From G020350405 sp964513655 (GTDB lineage: Bacteria > Planctomycetota > Phycisphaerae > Sedimentisphaerales > Anaerobacaceae): a stretch of DNA of 15,647 bases. The notes beneath the pieces were generated by a model. That model was not told the origin of the DNA. It did not search any database and saw only the letters and a program-made list of their open reading frames with translations. Each line of letters begins with the position of its first letter. The stretch's first letter is position 1. The translations under genes were made by a program, and so were the position numbers. Shown here piece by piece: positions 1 through 7,873 of this stretch. The stretch covers positions 1 through 15,647 of the forward strand of contig CAZENQ010000071.1 in NCBI GenBank assembly GCA_964513655.1, read 5' to 3'.

Positions 1-282
1 GGCGACACAACCTGCGGTGGCGAAGAAAGTAAAAGGGGTGGTTATTACCTCGTCACCCGGCTTTATCTCCAATGCCATTAAGCTAACAAGCAGGGCATCT
101 GTCCCACTCGCTACCCCGATTGCGTATTTGCAGCCACAATAGGCGGCGATTTCATCTTCAAATTGGACCACGGCCGGGCCCAAACAAAACATCTGGCTTT
201 CGCAAACATCCGTTATTGCCCCCAAAACTTCATCTTTTATAGTGGCATATTGTGCTTTCAAATCCAAGAGTGGGACCTGCAT
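1..282 (-). CDS. DegT/DnrJ/EryC1/StrS sugar aminotransferase, N-terminal fragment (WbpE-like)
   Basis: The first 94 residues of a PLP-dependent nucleotide-sugar aminotransferase, cut by the window edge. I translated it from the reverse complement. It begins MQVPLLDLKAQY, the usual DegT-family opening in which an LDLK/IDLK motif precedes the first helix. It then has CLGPAVVQFEDEIAAYCG, the nucleotide-sugar-binding opening, and GVASGTDAL, the conserved turn that contacts the PLP phosphate in this family. GDEVITTPFTFFATA follows as expected. The catalytic lysine lies beyond the window. AAGGTG lies 5 nt before the ATG at 282. The gene starts 18 nt after the stop of the upstream UDP-sugar dehydrogenase, so the two are probably one operon. 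In Pseudomonas-type pathways the matching pair (WbpA, WbpE) oxidises UDP-GlcNAc to the uronate and later transaminates the 3-keto sugar. That exact substrate is inference here. Family assignment is firm. Confidence 0.93.
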   Translation of the reverse strand, partial: MQVPLLDLKAQYATIKDEVLGAITDVCESQMFCLGPAVVQFEDEIAAYCGCKYAIGVASGTDALLVSLMALEIKPGDEVITTPFTFFATAGCVA

Positions 283-300
283 TAAAACACCTTACAGAGC

Positions 301-1626
301 TTAAGCTTTTATAATTTTGCTGCGACCTCGGCGAACCGCTTCGGTAGCATTTCTGGTATCAACAACCAATTTTGCGTTCTTGACAATCCAGTCATAATTA
401 TAATCACTGTGATTTGTGGAAAGCAAAACTACATCATAGCTCGCCAGCATTTTAGCCGACAATTTCTTACTCGTCATTCTCAAATCGTGCTGACGCTGCT
501 TATGGGTCTTAGGAATGTGCGGGTCGTTGTAGTCGACCTTGGCGCCTTTTTCGCGCAGCAACTCAATCAGCTCTATCGAGGGAGATTCCCGCAAATCATC
601 AATGTCTTTCTTATATGCCAGTCCCAACACAAGAACCCTTGAGCCTTTTAGGCTTCTACGTCGCTCGTTCAGGGCTTCCATTGTCTTTGTGATGACGTAG
701 CGCGGCATATTGGTGTTGATTTCGCCGGCCAGTTCGATAAACCGCGTTGGCATGCCGTACTGCCGGGCCTTCCAGGTCAGATAAAACGGGTCGATTGGTA
801 TGCAGTGGCCGCCAAGACCAGGACCAGGATAAAAGGCATTGAAGCCGAACGGCTTGGTACTCGCCGCTCTGATAACCTCCCAAACATCGATACCCATCCT
901 GTCAAAAACCATTTTCAGTTCATTGACCATAGCTATATTTATGCAGCGATAGACATTCTCAAGAATTTTTGTGGCTTCAGCTGCCTCCAGACTGGATACA
1001 GGAACTGTTTTGACAATGACAGCATCATAAAGTTTGCAGGCCATATCGCGGCACTTTTTAGTTAAGCCCCCGACCACCTTCGGGATAGTCTTGGTTGTAA
1101 AGTTTTTGTTGCCGGGGTCTTCACGCTCAGGCGAATATGCCAGATGGAAGTCCTTGCCCGCCTTTAGACCGCTGCCCTCAAGTATTGGGGCAACCAGCTC
1201 TCGAGTAGTGCCGGGATAAGTCGTGCTTTCAAAGACAACAAGCTGTCCCGGCCGCAGATATTTGGCAATTGTCTCGCTGCTGCTAATAATAAACTGCATA
1301 TCAGGCTCGCGGTTCTGTGTCAGTGGTGTGGGTACGCAAACTAATATCGCATCGACTGTTTTAAGACGGGCCATATTAGTCGTGGCGTAGAATAACCCCG
1401 TCCTCACGATTCGCTTAACTTGTGAATGGGCGATGTGTTTAATGATGCTTCGGCCGGAACTGAGAACCGCAACCTTCCTAGCATCGATGTCGAAACCAGC
1501 CACCTTTATGCCTGCTGAAGCAAACTCTCTTACCAGCGGCAGACCAACGTAGCCCAGCCCTAGGACACCAACTGTAACCTTCCCGTCCTTGATTCTTCTC
1601 TGCCATTCTGTCATAAGTCGCGCCAC
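301..1626 (-). CDS. Nucleotide-sugar dehydrogenase, UDP-N-acetyl-glucosamine/mannosamine 6-dehydrogenase (WbpA/WecC type)
   Basis: Cytoplasmic NAD-dependent four-electron oxidation of a UDP-N-acetylhexosamine to its uronic acid. The 441 residues match the family length. The N-terminal Rossmann motif is GLGYVGLP (23-30). The substrate region contains ESTTYPGTT (133-141) and SPERE (165-169). The linking helix carries K220 and N224 in ATKILENVYR. The catalytic cysteine is C275 in PGPGLGGHCIPIDP (267-280), a block that resembles WbpA closely. The C-terminal UDP-binding domain starts at VLVLGLAYKKDIDDLRESP. The start is GTG at 1626: GAGGG lies 8 nt upstream, whereas the internal ATG at 1614 has no comparable site. 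The aminotransferase follows 18 nt downstream. Divergent from the ATP-grasp/phosphotransferase pair across a 233-bp promoter region. WbpA versus WecC substrate (GlcNAc or ManNAc) cannot be decided by eye. Confidence 0.93.
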   Translation of the reverse strand: MARLMTEWQRRIKDGKVTVGVLGLGYVGLPLVREFASAGIKVAGFDIDARKVAVLSSGRSIIKHIAHSQVKRIVRTGLFYATTNMARLKTVDAILVCVPTPLTQNREPDMQFIISSSETIAKYLRPGQLVVFESTTYPGTTRELVAPILEGSGLKAGKDFHLAYSPEREDPGNKNFTTKTIPKVVGGLTKKCRDMACKLYDAVIVKTVPVSSLEAAEATKILENVYRCINIAMVNELKMVFDRMGIDVWEVIRAASTKPFGFNAFYPGPGLGGHCIPIDPFYLTWKARQYGMPTRFIELAGEINTNMPRYVITKTMEALNERRRSLKGSRVLVLGLAYKKDIDDLRESPSIELIELLREKGAKVDYNDPHIPKTHKQRQHDLRMTSKKLSAKMLASYDVVLLSTNHSDYNYDWIVKNAKLVVDTRNATEAVRRGRSKIIKA

Positions 1627-1768
1627 TGCAACGGCCCTCGTGTCGTCCGAAGCTCAATTTTGTAAACAATAAATGTCTTCACATTCGCCAAAATCGTCCA
1701 ACTTGCCAGTACCGGTTAAACCAGCATCCAGCTATAGCCGATTAGTTTAATCAGAAAGGCAGTTTAGA

Positions 1769-1777
1769 ATTATATCA
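1769..1777 (-). promoter_or_regulatory. Predicted extended -10 promoter for the dehydrogenase/aminotransferase operon
   Basis: On the minus strand this reads TGATATAAT, a TGn extended -10 element with a perfect TATAAT hexamer. No good -35 hexamer is present, as is usual for extended -10 promoters. Transcription would start near 1762, giving a leader of roughly 135 nt before the GTG at 1626. Prediction from consensus only. Confidence 0.45.
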
Positions 1778-1789
1778 CCCAGAAGTCAA

Positions 1790-1818
1790 TTGACTATTTT
1801 GGATTTATGATTTATGAT
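1790..1818 (+). promoter_or_regulatory. Predicted sigma70-type promoter for the ATP-grasp/phosphosugar transferase pair
   Basis: TTGACT (1790-1795), a 17-nt spacer, then TATGAT (1813-1818): five of six consensus bases in each box with ideal spacing. The expected start near 1825 leaves a leader of about 35 nt, with AAGGA just before the ATG at 1860. The spacer and -10 are built from repeats of GATTTAT. Confidence 0.6.
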
Positions 1819-1859
1819 TAATAATTACAAGTTGAAAGTTCGGTGATCGGGAAGGAACG

Positions 1860-2873
1860 ATGCCTAAATCGAAATCCGCCATTAAAAGTTTGACAGTGCT
1901 GTTCACCTGTATTGGCAGAAGAGTTTCTTTGCTCAACAGCTTCCGTCAAGCGGCAAGAGAACTAAAAACAGATATTTCGCTACTCGGAACGGAGGCCACC
2001 GAGCTAAGCTCAGCGCTGCAACTGTGCGACAAGGGCTTTTTGGTTAAACCAATAACACACGTCGACTATATCAAGCAACTGCTTTCGATAGTCAAGGCCA
2101 ACAGGGTAAAACTGCTTGTTCCAACAATAGATACGGACCTGTTGCTTTTAGCAAAAAACAAACGAAAATTCGCAGCTGTAGGTTGTTGTGTGCTCATCTC
2201 AAAGACGGGCATAGTGGACATTTGTCAGGACAAGAGAAAGACATACCGGTTCCTGCTCAAAAACGGCTTTGATACGCCCGTGACTATGAGTGTTCAGACC
2301 GCACTTTCAAAAAAGATCCTCAACTGGCCATGCTTTCTTAAGCCTTGGGACGGTAATGCCAGCAGAGGAACTGCTAAGGTGAACAATCGAAAAGAGCTGT
2401 TGTTTTTCGCAAAAAGAATACCAAATCCCATCTGCCAGGAGTTTGTCAATGGTACCGAACACACCTGCGATGTATATGTTGACCTCGACATGAAAGTTCG
2501 CTGCGTCGTTCCGAGAAAGCGCATCGAGGTAAGGGCCGGCGAGGTCAGCAAGGGACAGGTAGTAAAACACCCTCAAATTGTGCGAGAAGCTGCAAGATTA
2601 GTTGAAACGCTCGGGGCGGGGCCGGGTGTTATAACTCTGCAACTTTTCCTGACTGATAACGATAAGGTGAAATTCATTGAGATAAATCCACGATTCGGCG
2701 GCGGCGTTCCCCTCGCCATAAAGGCTGGAGCCAACTTCCCGAAGTGGATATTACAGGAGGTGCTCGGCAGAAAAACAAATATCCGCTTCGACGGCTTCAA
2801 AGACAAGGTGATTATGCTTCGCTACGATGGCGAAGTCTGGCTGGAAAACGTTAACAAGAAAACCGAAAAATGA
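1860..2873 (+). CDS. ATP-grasp domain protein, PylC/carbamoyl-phosphate-synthase-like ligase
   Basis: A 337-residue ATP-grasp ligase. Such enzymes form acyl-phosphate intermediates and join a carboxylate to an amine or other nucleophile; the substrates here are unknown. The pre-ATP-grasp fold starts with LFTCIGRRVSLLNSFRQA (14-31), resembling the PylC-like group. The ATP-binding lysine block is FLKPWDGNASRG (159-170). The Mg-binding block is FIEINPRFGGGVP (272-284), with E274 and N276 the expected metal ligands. GGAAGGA precedes the ATG, which fixes the start. The stop overlaps the next start as ATGA, so translation is probably coupled to the polyprenyl-phosphate phosphosugar transferase. That suggests a role in making or decorating a lipid-linked glycan, for example amino-acid addition to a sugar; this is inference. 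Family assignment is strong, the reaction is not known. Confidence 0.88.
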   Translation: MPKSKSAIKSLTVLFTCIGRRVSLLNSFRQAARELKTDISLLGTEATELSSALQLCDKGFLVKPITHVDYIKQLLSIVKANRVKLLVPTIDTDLLLLAKNKRKFAAVGCCVLISKTGIVDICQDKRKTYRFLLKNGFDTPVTMSVQTALSKKILNWPCFLKPWDGNASRGTAKVNNRKELLFFAKRIPNPICQEFVNGTEHTCDVYVDLDMKVRCVVPRKRIEVRAGEVSKGQVVKHPQIVREAARLVETLGAGPGVITLQLFLTDNDKVKFIEINPRFGGGVPLAIKAGANFPKWILQEVLGRKTNIRFDGFKDKVIMLRYDGEVWLENVNKKTEK

Positions 2874-4021
2874 TATTTGACAAGATAATCGGACCGGAAA
2901 GGCCGGTTACATGGGTACTGGGATTCTGGCCCATACTGGCGGTCTCCTTCGGCGGCTCATTAGCCGCCACATGGCTGTGCAAGAAGGTAGCCATAAAGTT
3001 CGGAATCGTCGACAGACCCGATGACCTCGTCAAAACACATAAAGAGCCCATCGCGTATCTTGGGGGCGTCGGCATACTTATAGGCCTGACAGCCAGTGTC
3101 CTGGTGGGGATTGGATATCTGCCAAAAACAGATTCCTTATCTACCGCCCTTAGATTTTTACTAGGAATAGTATTCGGCGGCGCAGTAGCATGTGGTGTCG
3201 GTCTTGCCGACGACATATTCGACATAAAACCCAAACATAAAATACTCGGCCAGGTAGTCGCCGCCGTTATCCTGCTGCTTGCCGGTATAGTGCCGAATCT
3301 GCACCGCACCACCAACCTGCTAAATTTGCCGATGCCCTATAGTCTTGAAGTAATCATGGAAAGCGTAATTGTGATACTTTTCGTACTCGGTGCAACAAAT
3401 TCACTGAACCTTCTCGACGGACTCGATGGTCTTTGTGCGGGGGTAACGGCGATTATCACCGTGGCCATGTTGCTGCTGTCGATGCATCTCGCGACATGGG
3501 GGGCCAGCGAAGTGGGCGACCCCGTGCGTATCATAATCTGTCTCGGGCTCGTAGGAGGCGTCTGCGGCTTCTTGCCTTTCAATCGATATCCGGCCAAGAT
3601 ATTTATGGGTGATGCCGGAAGTATGCTTCTGGGTTTCGTGATAGCCGCGCTGATGATTTTGTTTGCCGAGCAAATCCCGCGATGGTGGATGGCCTCCATC
3701 GTGGTCTTTGGCCTGCCTATCCTCGACACCGCCGTCGCACTGGCAAGAAGATTGCTTAATCACAGACCCCTGTTCGTCTCAGACCGCGGTCATATTTATG
3801 ACCAGATGGTAGACAGAGGGATACCGCTGAAAAAGACTGTCTCAGTCTGCTATGTGCTCGCCGGCATTTATGCGGTGATCGGCCTAGCAATGAGCCAGAT
3901 AAGAACAAGATATGCCACGGTTGTGTATGTTCTCGTTTTTGCAATCTCGGCCATTATCGTATGGAAGAAAGGTTACCTGAAAATGGAAGGCCTAAGAGGA
4001 GCCATTCGCAAACAAGATTGA
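2870..4021 (+). CDS. MraY/WecA/TagO-family polyprenyl-phosphate N-acetylhexosamine-1-phosphate transferase
   Basis: Integral membrane enzyme that moves a sugar-1-phosphate from a UDP-sugar to undecaprenyl phosphate, starting lipid-linked glycan synthesis on the cytoplasmic face. The diagnostic motifs are in order: DRPDDLVKTHKEPIAYLGG (48-66); DDIFD (114-118), the Asp pair thought to bind Mg and lipid phosphate; NSLNLLDGLDGL (177-188); FMGDAGSMLLG (245-255); and PILDTAVALARRLL (283-296). The 383 residues and about ten hydrophobic segments fit the family. The C-terminal histidine block reads DRGHIYDQMVDRG (305-317) instead of the HxHH-type block of WecA, so only H308 is kept. It overlaps the ATP-grasp gene by 4 nt. 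MraY itself is less likely because there is no peptidoglycan gene nearby; WecA/TagO-like is preferred. Confidence 0.92.
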   Translation: MIFDKIIGPERPVTWVLGFWPILAVSFGGSLAATWLCKKVAIKFGIVDRPDDLVKTHKEPIAYLGGVGILIGLTASVLVGIGYLPKTDSLSTALRFLLGIVFGGAVACGVGLADDIFDIKPKHKILGQVVAAVILLLAGIVPNLHRTTNLLNLPMPYSLEVIMESVIVILFVLGATNSLNLLDGLDGLCAGVTAIITVAMLLLSMHLATWGASEVGDPVRIIICLGLVGGVCGFLPFNRYPAKIFMGDAGSMLLGFVIAALMILFAEQIPRWWMASIVVFGLPILDTAVALARRLLNHRPLFVSDRGHIYDQMVDRGIPLKKTVSVCYVLAGIYAVIGLAMSQIRTRYATVVYVLVFAISAIIVWKKGYLKMEGLRGAIRKQD

Positions 4022-4079
4022 CAAATTCCATAGGGCAGGGCATCCATTCTGGAACAAATCATAAAACGGGCTCCGCACA

Positions 4080-5603
4080 TCAATCAATTACTTTCCAGAG
4101 GACCCCCGCTTGTTCAAATTCATATCGCTCCAATAGAAACTGTGGGCAATAACTCAGCAGCGGTGAAACCACGTACACCGTTGAGCTTTCCCTTAATTGT
4201 TCAATAGTATCTTCAGTAAAAACTGGCGCATTTTTACTCATATAATATTCTGAGACTATTTTGACATCGCTGCGTTCACTTTTGGCCTGCCGTATATATA
4301 AAAGCAAATGTACAATGGTGGAGTCCGAATAGATTATCGCATGTTCTTCAACGCCATTTAAAGCCTCATTAGCAAACTGTTCAGCCCCCTTATAGCCTGT
4401 TTTCCATGGCTGGAGGAAATAGGAATATTCATCACGATAGGGCCTTTGTCTCCTCTGTCCGAGAGGTTTGTACATCTTTCTTGCCACAGTTGGAGTAACA
4501 TAATAAATCGGTATCGGCAGCAGGCAAAACGCCAGCACCACAAATACCAGCACCTTGTGGCTGTATCGCCTCAAAACAACATCAGCTCCCAAACCAATAA
4601 GTATCGCCGCAAGACAGTAGAATGGCAAAAAGAACACGTACCTGTCCGCCACGGTATACCGGAATGCAAATGCAAAATGCAAAACTAAGAGCGCAAGTAG
4701 AACATTGGCAAAACTTCGACCTAGAGCTTTTTTGCACAGTACCCACAGCCCTACAAATAAAAGCACAAGGTTCGGCGTAGGAAAATTAAGGAGTATGAAT
4801 ATTATATTTTCCAACACTATCTTAACCGACATAGACACATTAAGAACATTTGCCTGCCACAGCCTTCCGAACATCGCCGAGACCAGCGTTGCGTGTATAT
4901 CACCGGACAGCATAATATTCTTTATTACCAGATACTCATACGGCAGAGCACCGATTACCCACATTGAAACGATAATGGCGAAATGCTTTAAGCCAAGCCG
5001 ACTGCGAACCAACAAAACAACCAGCAACACGGTATAGCAGGCAAAACCGAACACCGCCCACATGTGGTTGGCAATCGCCAGACCGTTAAAAAGTCCTAAA
5101 AGATACAAATACGCTGGGCGCTCCGTGCGTATATACCGCAACAATACTATTAACTCACCAAGCATTAGTGCAGCGTGCAAGGTATAAACTTCGGCCATCA
5201 CAGACTGCTGCCAGAAAGTCCAGGAAACAGCCAATGTAACCGCTCCAATCAGCGCCGGCAACAGCCTGCCGAGCCAGAGTTGCAGCAGCAAAAACAGATT
5301 TGCAACTGCCACCGCTCCGAACACAGCAGAGGTAAAATTTAGTCGCCAAGCGAATTCCCCCAGAGGTATATGTTTGATGGCAATGCCTATCATAATATAA
5401 AGTGGGTGTGAAAGCGCAAGACCCATAATACCTTCGATATCATTATTCCAGATTCGCCAGACGTAAAACGCACTGTCCTGCCACAGCATACCCGGCGCAC
5501 ATGTAAGCGTATAGAGCAGCCCGGCCGCAGTCAGCACAATCAGGTACCAGAGCACAACACTGCCAGATGTCACAGCTTCGTCTTGTTTAGATATTTCTCG
5601 CAT
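4080..5603 (-). CDS. DUF2723-type multi-pass membrane protein, probable glycosyltransferase (TMEM260-like), copy 1
   Basis: A 507-residue membrane protein with about ten hydrophobic segments and a C-terminal soluble part of roughly 115 residues. The N-terminal CAPGMLWQDSAF has the aspartate expected of GT-C enzymes in the first outer loop. It is followed by NDIEGIMGLALSHPLY, then SWTFWQQSVMAEVYTLH (127-143), which closely resembles DUF2723. Members of that family resemble protein O-mannosyltransferases and use polyprenyl-linked sugars. TTG at 5615 would add four residues, but ATG at 5603 is preferred because it gives the same length as the paralog at 6293-7816 and because the TTG lacks a ribosome-binding site. 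The soluble tail (PYRDEYSYFLQPWKTGYKGAEQFA) is conserved in the paralog. Acceptor and donor are unknown. Convergent with the phosphosugar transferase, 58 bp away. Confidence 0.82.
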   Translation of the reverse strand: MREISKQDEAVTSGSVVLWYLIVLTAAGLLYTLTCAPGMLWQDSAFYVWRIWNNDIEGIMGLALSHPLYIMIGIAIKHIPLGEFAWRLNFTSAVFGAVAVANLFLLLQLWLGRLLPALIGAVTLAVSWTFWQQSVMAEVYTLHAALMLGELIVLLRYIRTERPAYLYLLGLFNGLAIANHMWAVFGFACYTVLLVVLLVRSRLGLKHFAIIVSMWVIGALPYEYLVIKNIMLSGDIHATLVSAMFGRLWQANVLNVSMSVKIVLENIIFILLNFPTPNLVLLFVGLWVLCKKALGRSFANVLLALLVLHFAFAFRYTVADRYVFFLPFYCLAAILIGLGADVVLRRYSHKVLVFVVLAFCLLPIPIYYVTPTVARKMYKPLGQRRQRPYRDEYSYFLQPWKTGYKGAEQFANEALNGVEEHAIIYSDSTIVHLLLYIRQAKSERSDVKIVSEYYMSKNAPVFTEDTIEQLRESSTVYVVSPLLSYCPQFLLERYEFEQAGVLWKVID

Positions 5604-5638
5604 TCCAGCCCACAAAGAAAAAAATGGATACCTAAAAC

Positions 5639-5666
5639 TTGACTAATCAATGGTTTCGTCTATATT
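5639..5666 (+). promoter_or_regulatory. Predicted sigma70-type promoter for the thioredoxin-fold gene
   Basis: TTGACT (5639-5644), a 16-nt spacer, then TATATT (5661-5666). The start would be near 5673, leaving about 39 nt before the ATG at 5712. No clear Shine-Dalgarno sequence occurs in that leader. Prediction from consensus only. Confidence 0.5.
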
Positions 5667-5711
5667 AACGCTTGTCGCTCAAAAAGAAAGTGATTTTGTC
5701 CGCAGCTTCAT

Positions 5712-6230
5712 ATGGCACAGGAAGAATCCAACAATAATCATGGTTCAGCCAAGCAAACGCCGGAGCAGGTCCCGGCTGCTGCTGAGAAAAAACGCTCGCG
5801 AGGACTTTGGATACTTTTACTGGTGTTCCTCGTCTTCGCCGCATCCGTATTTCTGACCCAACACAAAGGTACAATCAACTGGGTCGAAGATTATGAGGCC
5901 GGAATGAAACTGGCAAAACAGCTAAACAAACCTGTTTTACTCACTTTTTACAAACTCCATACCCGTTTTTGTTCGGAAATGTCACAAAATACCTACAATA
6001 ACCCAGACGTTATAGAATACGTTGAGACCAACTTCGTTCCCATCTTCATTGACGTCGATAAACAGCCTGAAATTGCCAGACTTTATAATATTGACTATTA
6101 TCCCACTCACTACATTAAAAAACCAGACAGCAATGAGCTTATTGGTCCACATTTTGGTTATGACGTGCCATCAGTGTTCATCCAAAAGCTTGAAGATTTA
6201 CTTGCGAAAATGGACTTATCTAAGCAATAG
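5712..6230 (+). CDS. Membrane-anchored thioredoxin-fold protein with TxxC in place of CxxC
   Basis: A 172-residue protein: a charged Gln/Glu-rich N-terminus (1-30), one TM anchor (31-49), then a thioredoxin-like domain expected outside the membrane. The fold is supported by KPVLLTFYKLHTRFC (73-87), where a PVLLxF strand leads into the active site, then VDKQPEIARLYNIDYYPTHYI, where P131 is the cis-proline in its usual YPT context. The active site reads T84-R-F-C87: the second Cys is kept, followed by SEM like the CKxM of Thioredoxin_7 proteins, but the first is Thr. It therefore cannot do standard dithiol exchange; isomerase, monothiol or chaperone-like roles are possible. It lies alone on the plus strand between two DUF2723 paralogs. 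The ATG has no strong ribosome-binding site, but no better start is available. Confidence 0.8.
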   Translation: MAQEESNNNHGSAKQTPEQVPAAAEKKRSRGLWILLLVFLVFAASVFLTQHKGTINWVEDYEAGMKLAKQLNKPVLLTFYKLHTRFCSEMSQNTYNNPDVIEYVETNFVPIFIDVDKQPEIARLYNIDYYPTHYIKKPDSNELIGPHFGYDVPSVFIQKLEDLLAKMDLSKQ

Positions 6231-6292
6231 ATTGTTTTGTCAAACCTTCCTCCCGTCACTTCAGTTAGCCTCTTATGTCAACAGGAGACTGT

Positions 6293-7816
6293 CTACTGTC
6301 GATAAACCACGCGATATATAGGCCCTGCCCTGATGAAATCATAATGCTCAAGCAAATATTCCGGACAATACCCCCGCACTGCAGAAACAACATAAACAGC
6401 TCGTTTAGTCAATAATTCTTCTATAGTATGTTCGTTAAATTCAGGCGAGCCTTCGCTGCTGCCTACGTTGGATATAATCTTAACATCTGGTCGCATCTCC
6501 CTAATCTGCTGTGTGTTCAACAGTGGGGGGGCCGTCGTGCCGTCGGCGTATACAATTGCATCGGGTTCGACCATACCAAAGATTTCTTTGGCAAATTTCT
6601 CCGGCCCCCTGTACCCGGTTCGCCAAGGACGCAGAAAATATACATAATCATCGCGGTAAGGAATCTCTCTTATACGTCCGCTTATAATGCCCAACTTCTT
6701 TGCGACCTTTGGAGCCGCTACATAAACAGGCACAGCAACAAAAGCAAGTGTCACCACCACACAAGCAAGAATTTCGGCACGTTTGCCGTTGAGGACCCTG
6801 GAAGCTCCGACACCAATCAGTATCGAAACTATACAATATGAAGGAATGAAGAACGCATAGCGGTCAACAATTGTGTAGCGAAAGGCAAAGACAAAAAACA
6901 ATACTAATAGGGTGAGCAAAACATTTGCAAACCACCGCTTTGGCGAAACCTTGTATATAGCCCATAGACCGACAAACACAAGCACAACATTGGGCGTCGG
7001 GAAATTAAGTGCCATCCACATCAAGTTCTCTTTTATAATTCGACCTGACAGAGAAACATTAAGAACATCACTCCGCCAACTCGCGCCGAAAACGGCCGAG
7101 GCCATAGTTGGCCAAAACTCGCCGGTCTGCAAAACGTTCTTTACAATCAGATACTCGTAAGGCAAGGCGCCAATAACCCACAATAATGCCATCAGGGCCA
7201 AATCCTTTCCGCCGACTTTCTTTTTGACCGTGAGCACCACTACAAGGACCAAATAGCAGATAAAGGCAAGCGATGCGAGCATGTGATTCGCTATCGCAAG
7301 TCCGTTGACGAGACTTAAAAGATACAGATAAACCACCCGGCCCGTCTTGGCATACTGCAAGAGCATTATTAATTCAACCAGAAGCAGTGCAACAGTCAGG
7401 TTATAGGTCTCCGGAATAGCAGCGTGTCGCCAAAAAGTATGCGAAAGCCCAAGAGTCAAGGCTCCAACCAGCGCAGCCAAAGCACCACCAAGCCACAACC
7501 GCAAAAGCAAAAAAAGATTCGCAACAGCCACCGCTGAGATAACCGCCGTCACAATATTAACTTCATAACCAAATTTGCCAGGAAAAATGTATTTCGCTGC
7601 GATAGCCAGCATGTAAAAAAGCGGATGTGACAACGCAAGACCAAGCCGACCTTCAATATCATTGTGCAATACGCGATACTGTATTACGCCGCTGTCCTGC
7701 CATACGGGCCCGGGCGCACAGCTCACTATATAAAGTACCGACGCAGCAAAAAGTACAACAACATAACCGGTTTTAATATTGTCAGAAGCTACGAGATTGC
7801 TGTCGGCTTTGACCAT
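6293..7816 (-). CDS. DUF2723-type multi-pass membrane protein, probable glycosyltransferase (TMEM260-like), copy 2
   Basis: A 507-residue paralog of the 4080-5603 product, alignable from end to end. Matching blocks include CAPGPVWQDSG (33-43), NDIEGRLGLALSHPLF (52-67), LVNGLAIANHM, WVIGALPYEYLIVKN, NFPTPNVVLVFVGLW, FAFRYTIVDRYAFF, and the soluble-tail block PYRDDYVYFLRPWRTGYRGPEKFA. The family core motif has drifted: copy 1 has AEVYTLH, copy 2 has PETYNLT (135-141), which may mean a different donor or acceptor. AGGTG lies 7 nt before the ATG. The gene follows manA by 57 bp on the same strand and may be cotranscribed, which would link it to mannose metabolism, fitting the O-mannosyltransferase likeness. 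That link is inference. Confidence 0.82.
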   Translation of the reverse strand: MVKADSNLVASDNIKTGYVVVLFAASVLYIVSCAPGPVWQDSGVIQYRVLHNDIEGRLGLALSHPLFYMLAIAAKYIFPGKFGYEVNIVTAVISAVAVANLFLLLRLWLGGALAALVGALTLGLSHTFWRHAAIPETYNLTVALLLVELIMLLQYAKTGRVVYLYLLSLVNGLAIANHMLASLAFICYLVLVVVLTVKKKVGGKDLALMALLWVIGALPYEYLIVKNVLQTGEFWPTMASAVFGASWRSDVLNVSLSGRIIKENLMWMALNFPTPNVVLVFVGLWAIYKVSPKRWFANVLLTLLVLFFVFAFRYTIVDRYAFFIPSYCIVSILIGVGASRVLNGKRAEILACVVVTLAFVAVPVYVAAPKVAKKLGIISGRIREIPYRDDYVYFLRPWRTGYRGPEKFAKEIFGMVEPDAIVYADGTTAPPLLNTQQIREMRPDVKIISNVGSSEGSPEFNEHTIEELLTKRAVYVVSAVRGYCPEYLLEHYDFIRAGPIYRVVYRQ

Positions 7817-7873
7817 TCGGTTTCACCTACTTAGTATTGTGGTTATTGGTCGCACGTCCGGGCTTCGGACTTC

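Noticed and set aside
2851..3315. 154-codon frame antisense to the phosphosugar transferase
   Set aside because: Shadow of a gene with clear family motifs on the plus strand; Pro/Ser/Thr-rich composition typical of antisense frames.
4022..4079. TTCCA/TGGAA inverted repeat between the convergent genes
   Set aside because: Only a 5-bp stem with a long loop and no T run; not supportable as a terminator.
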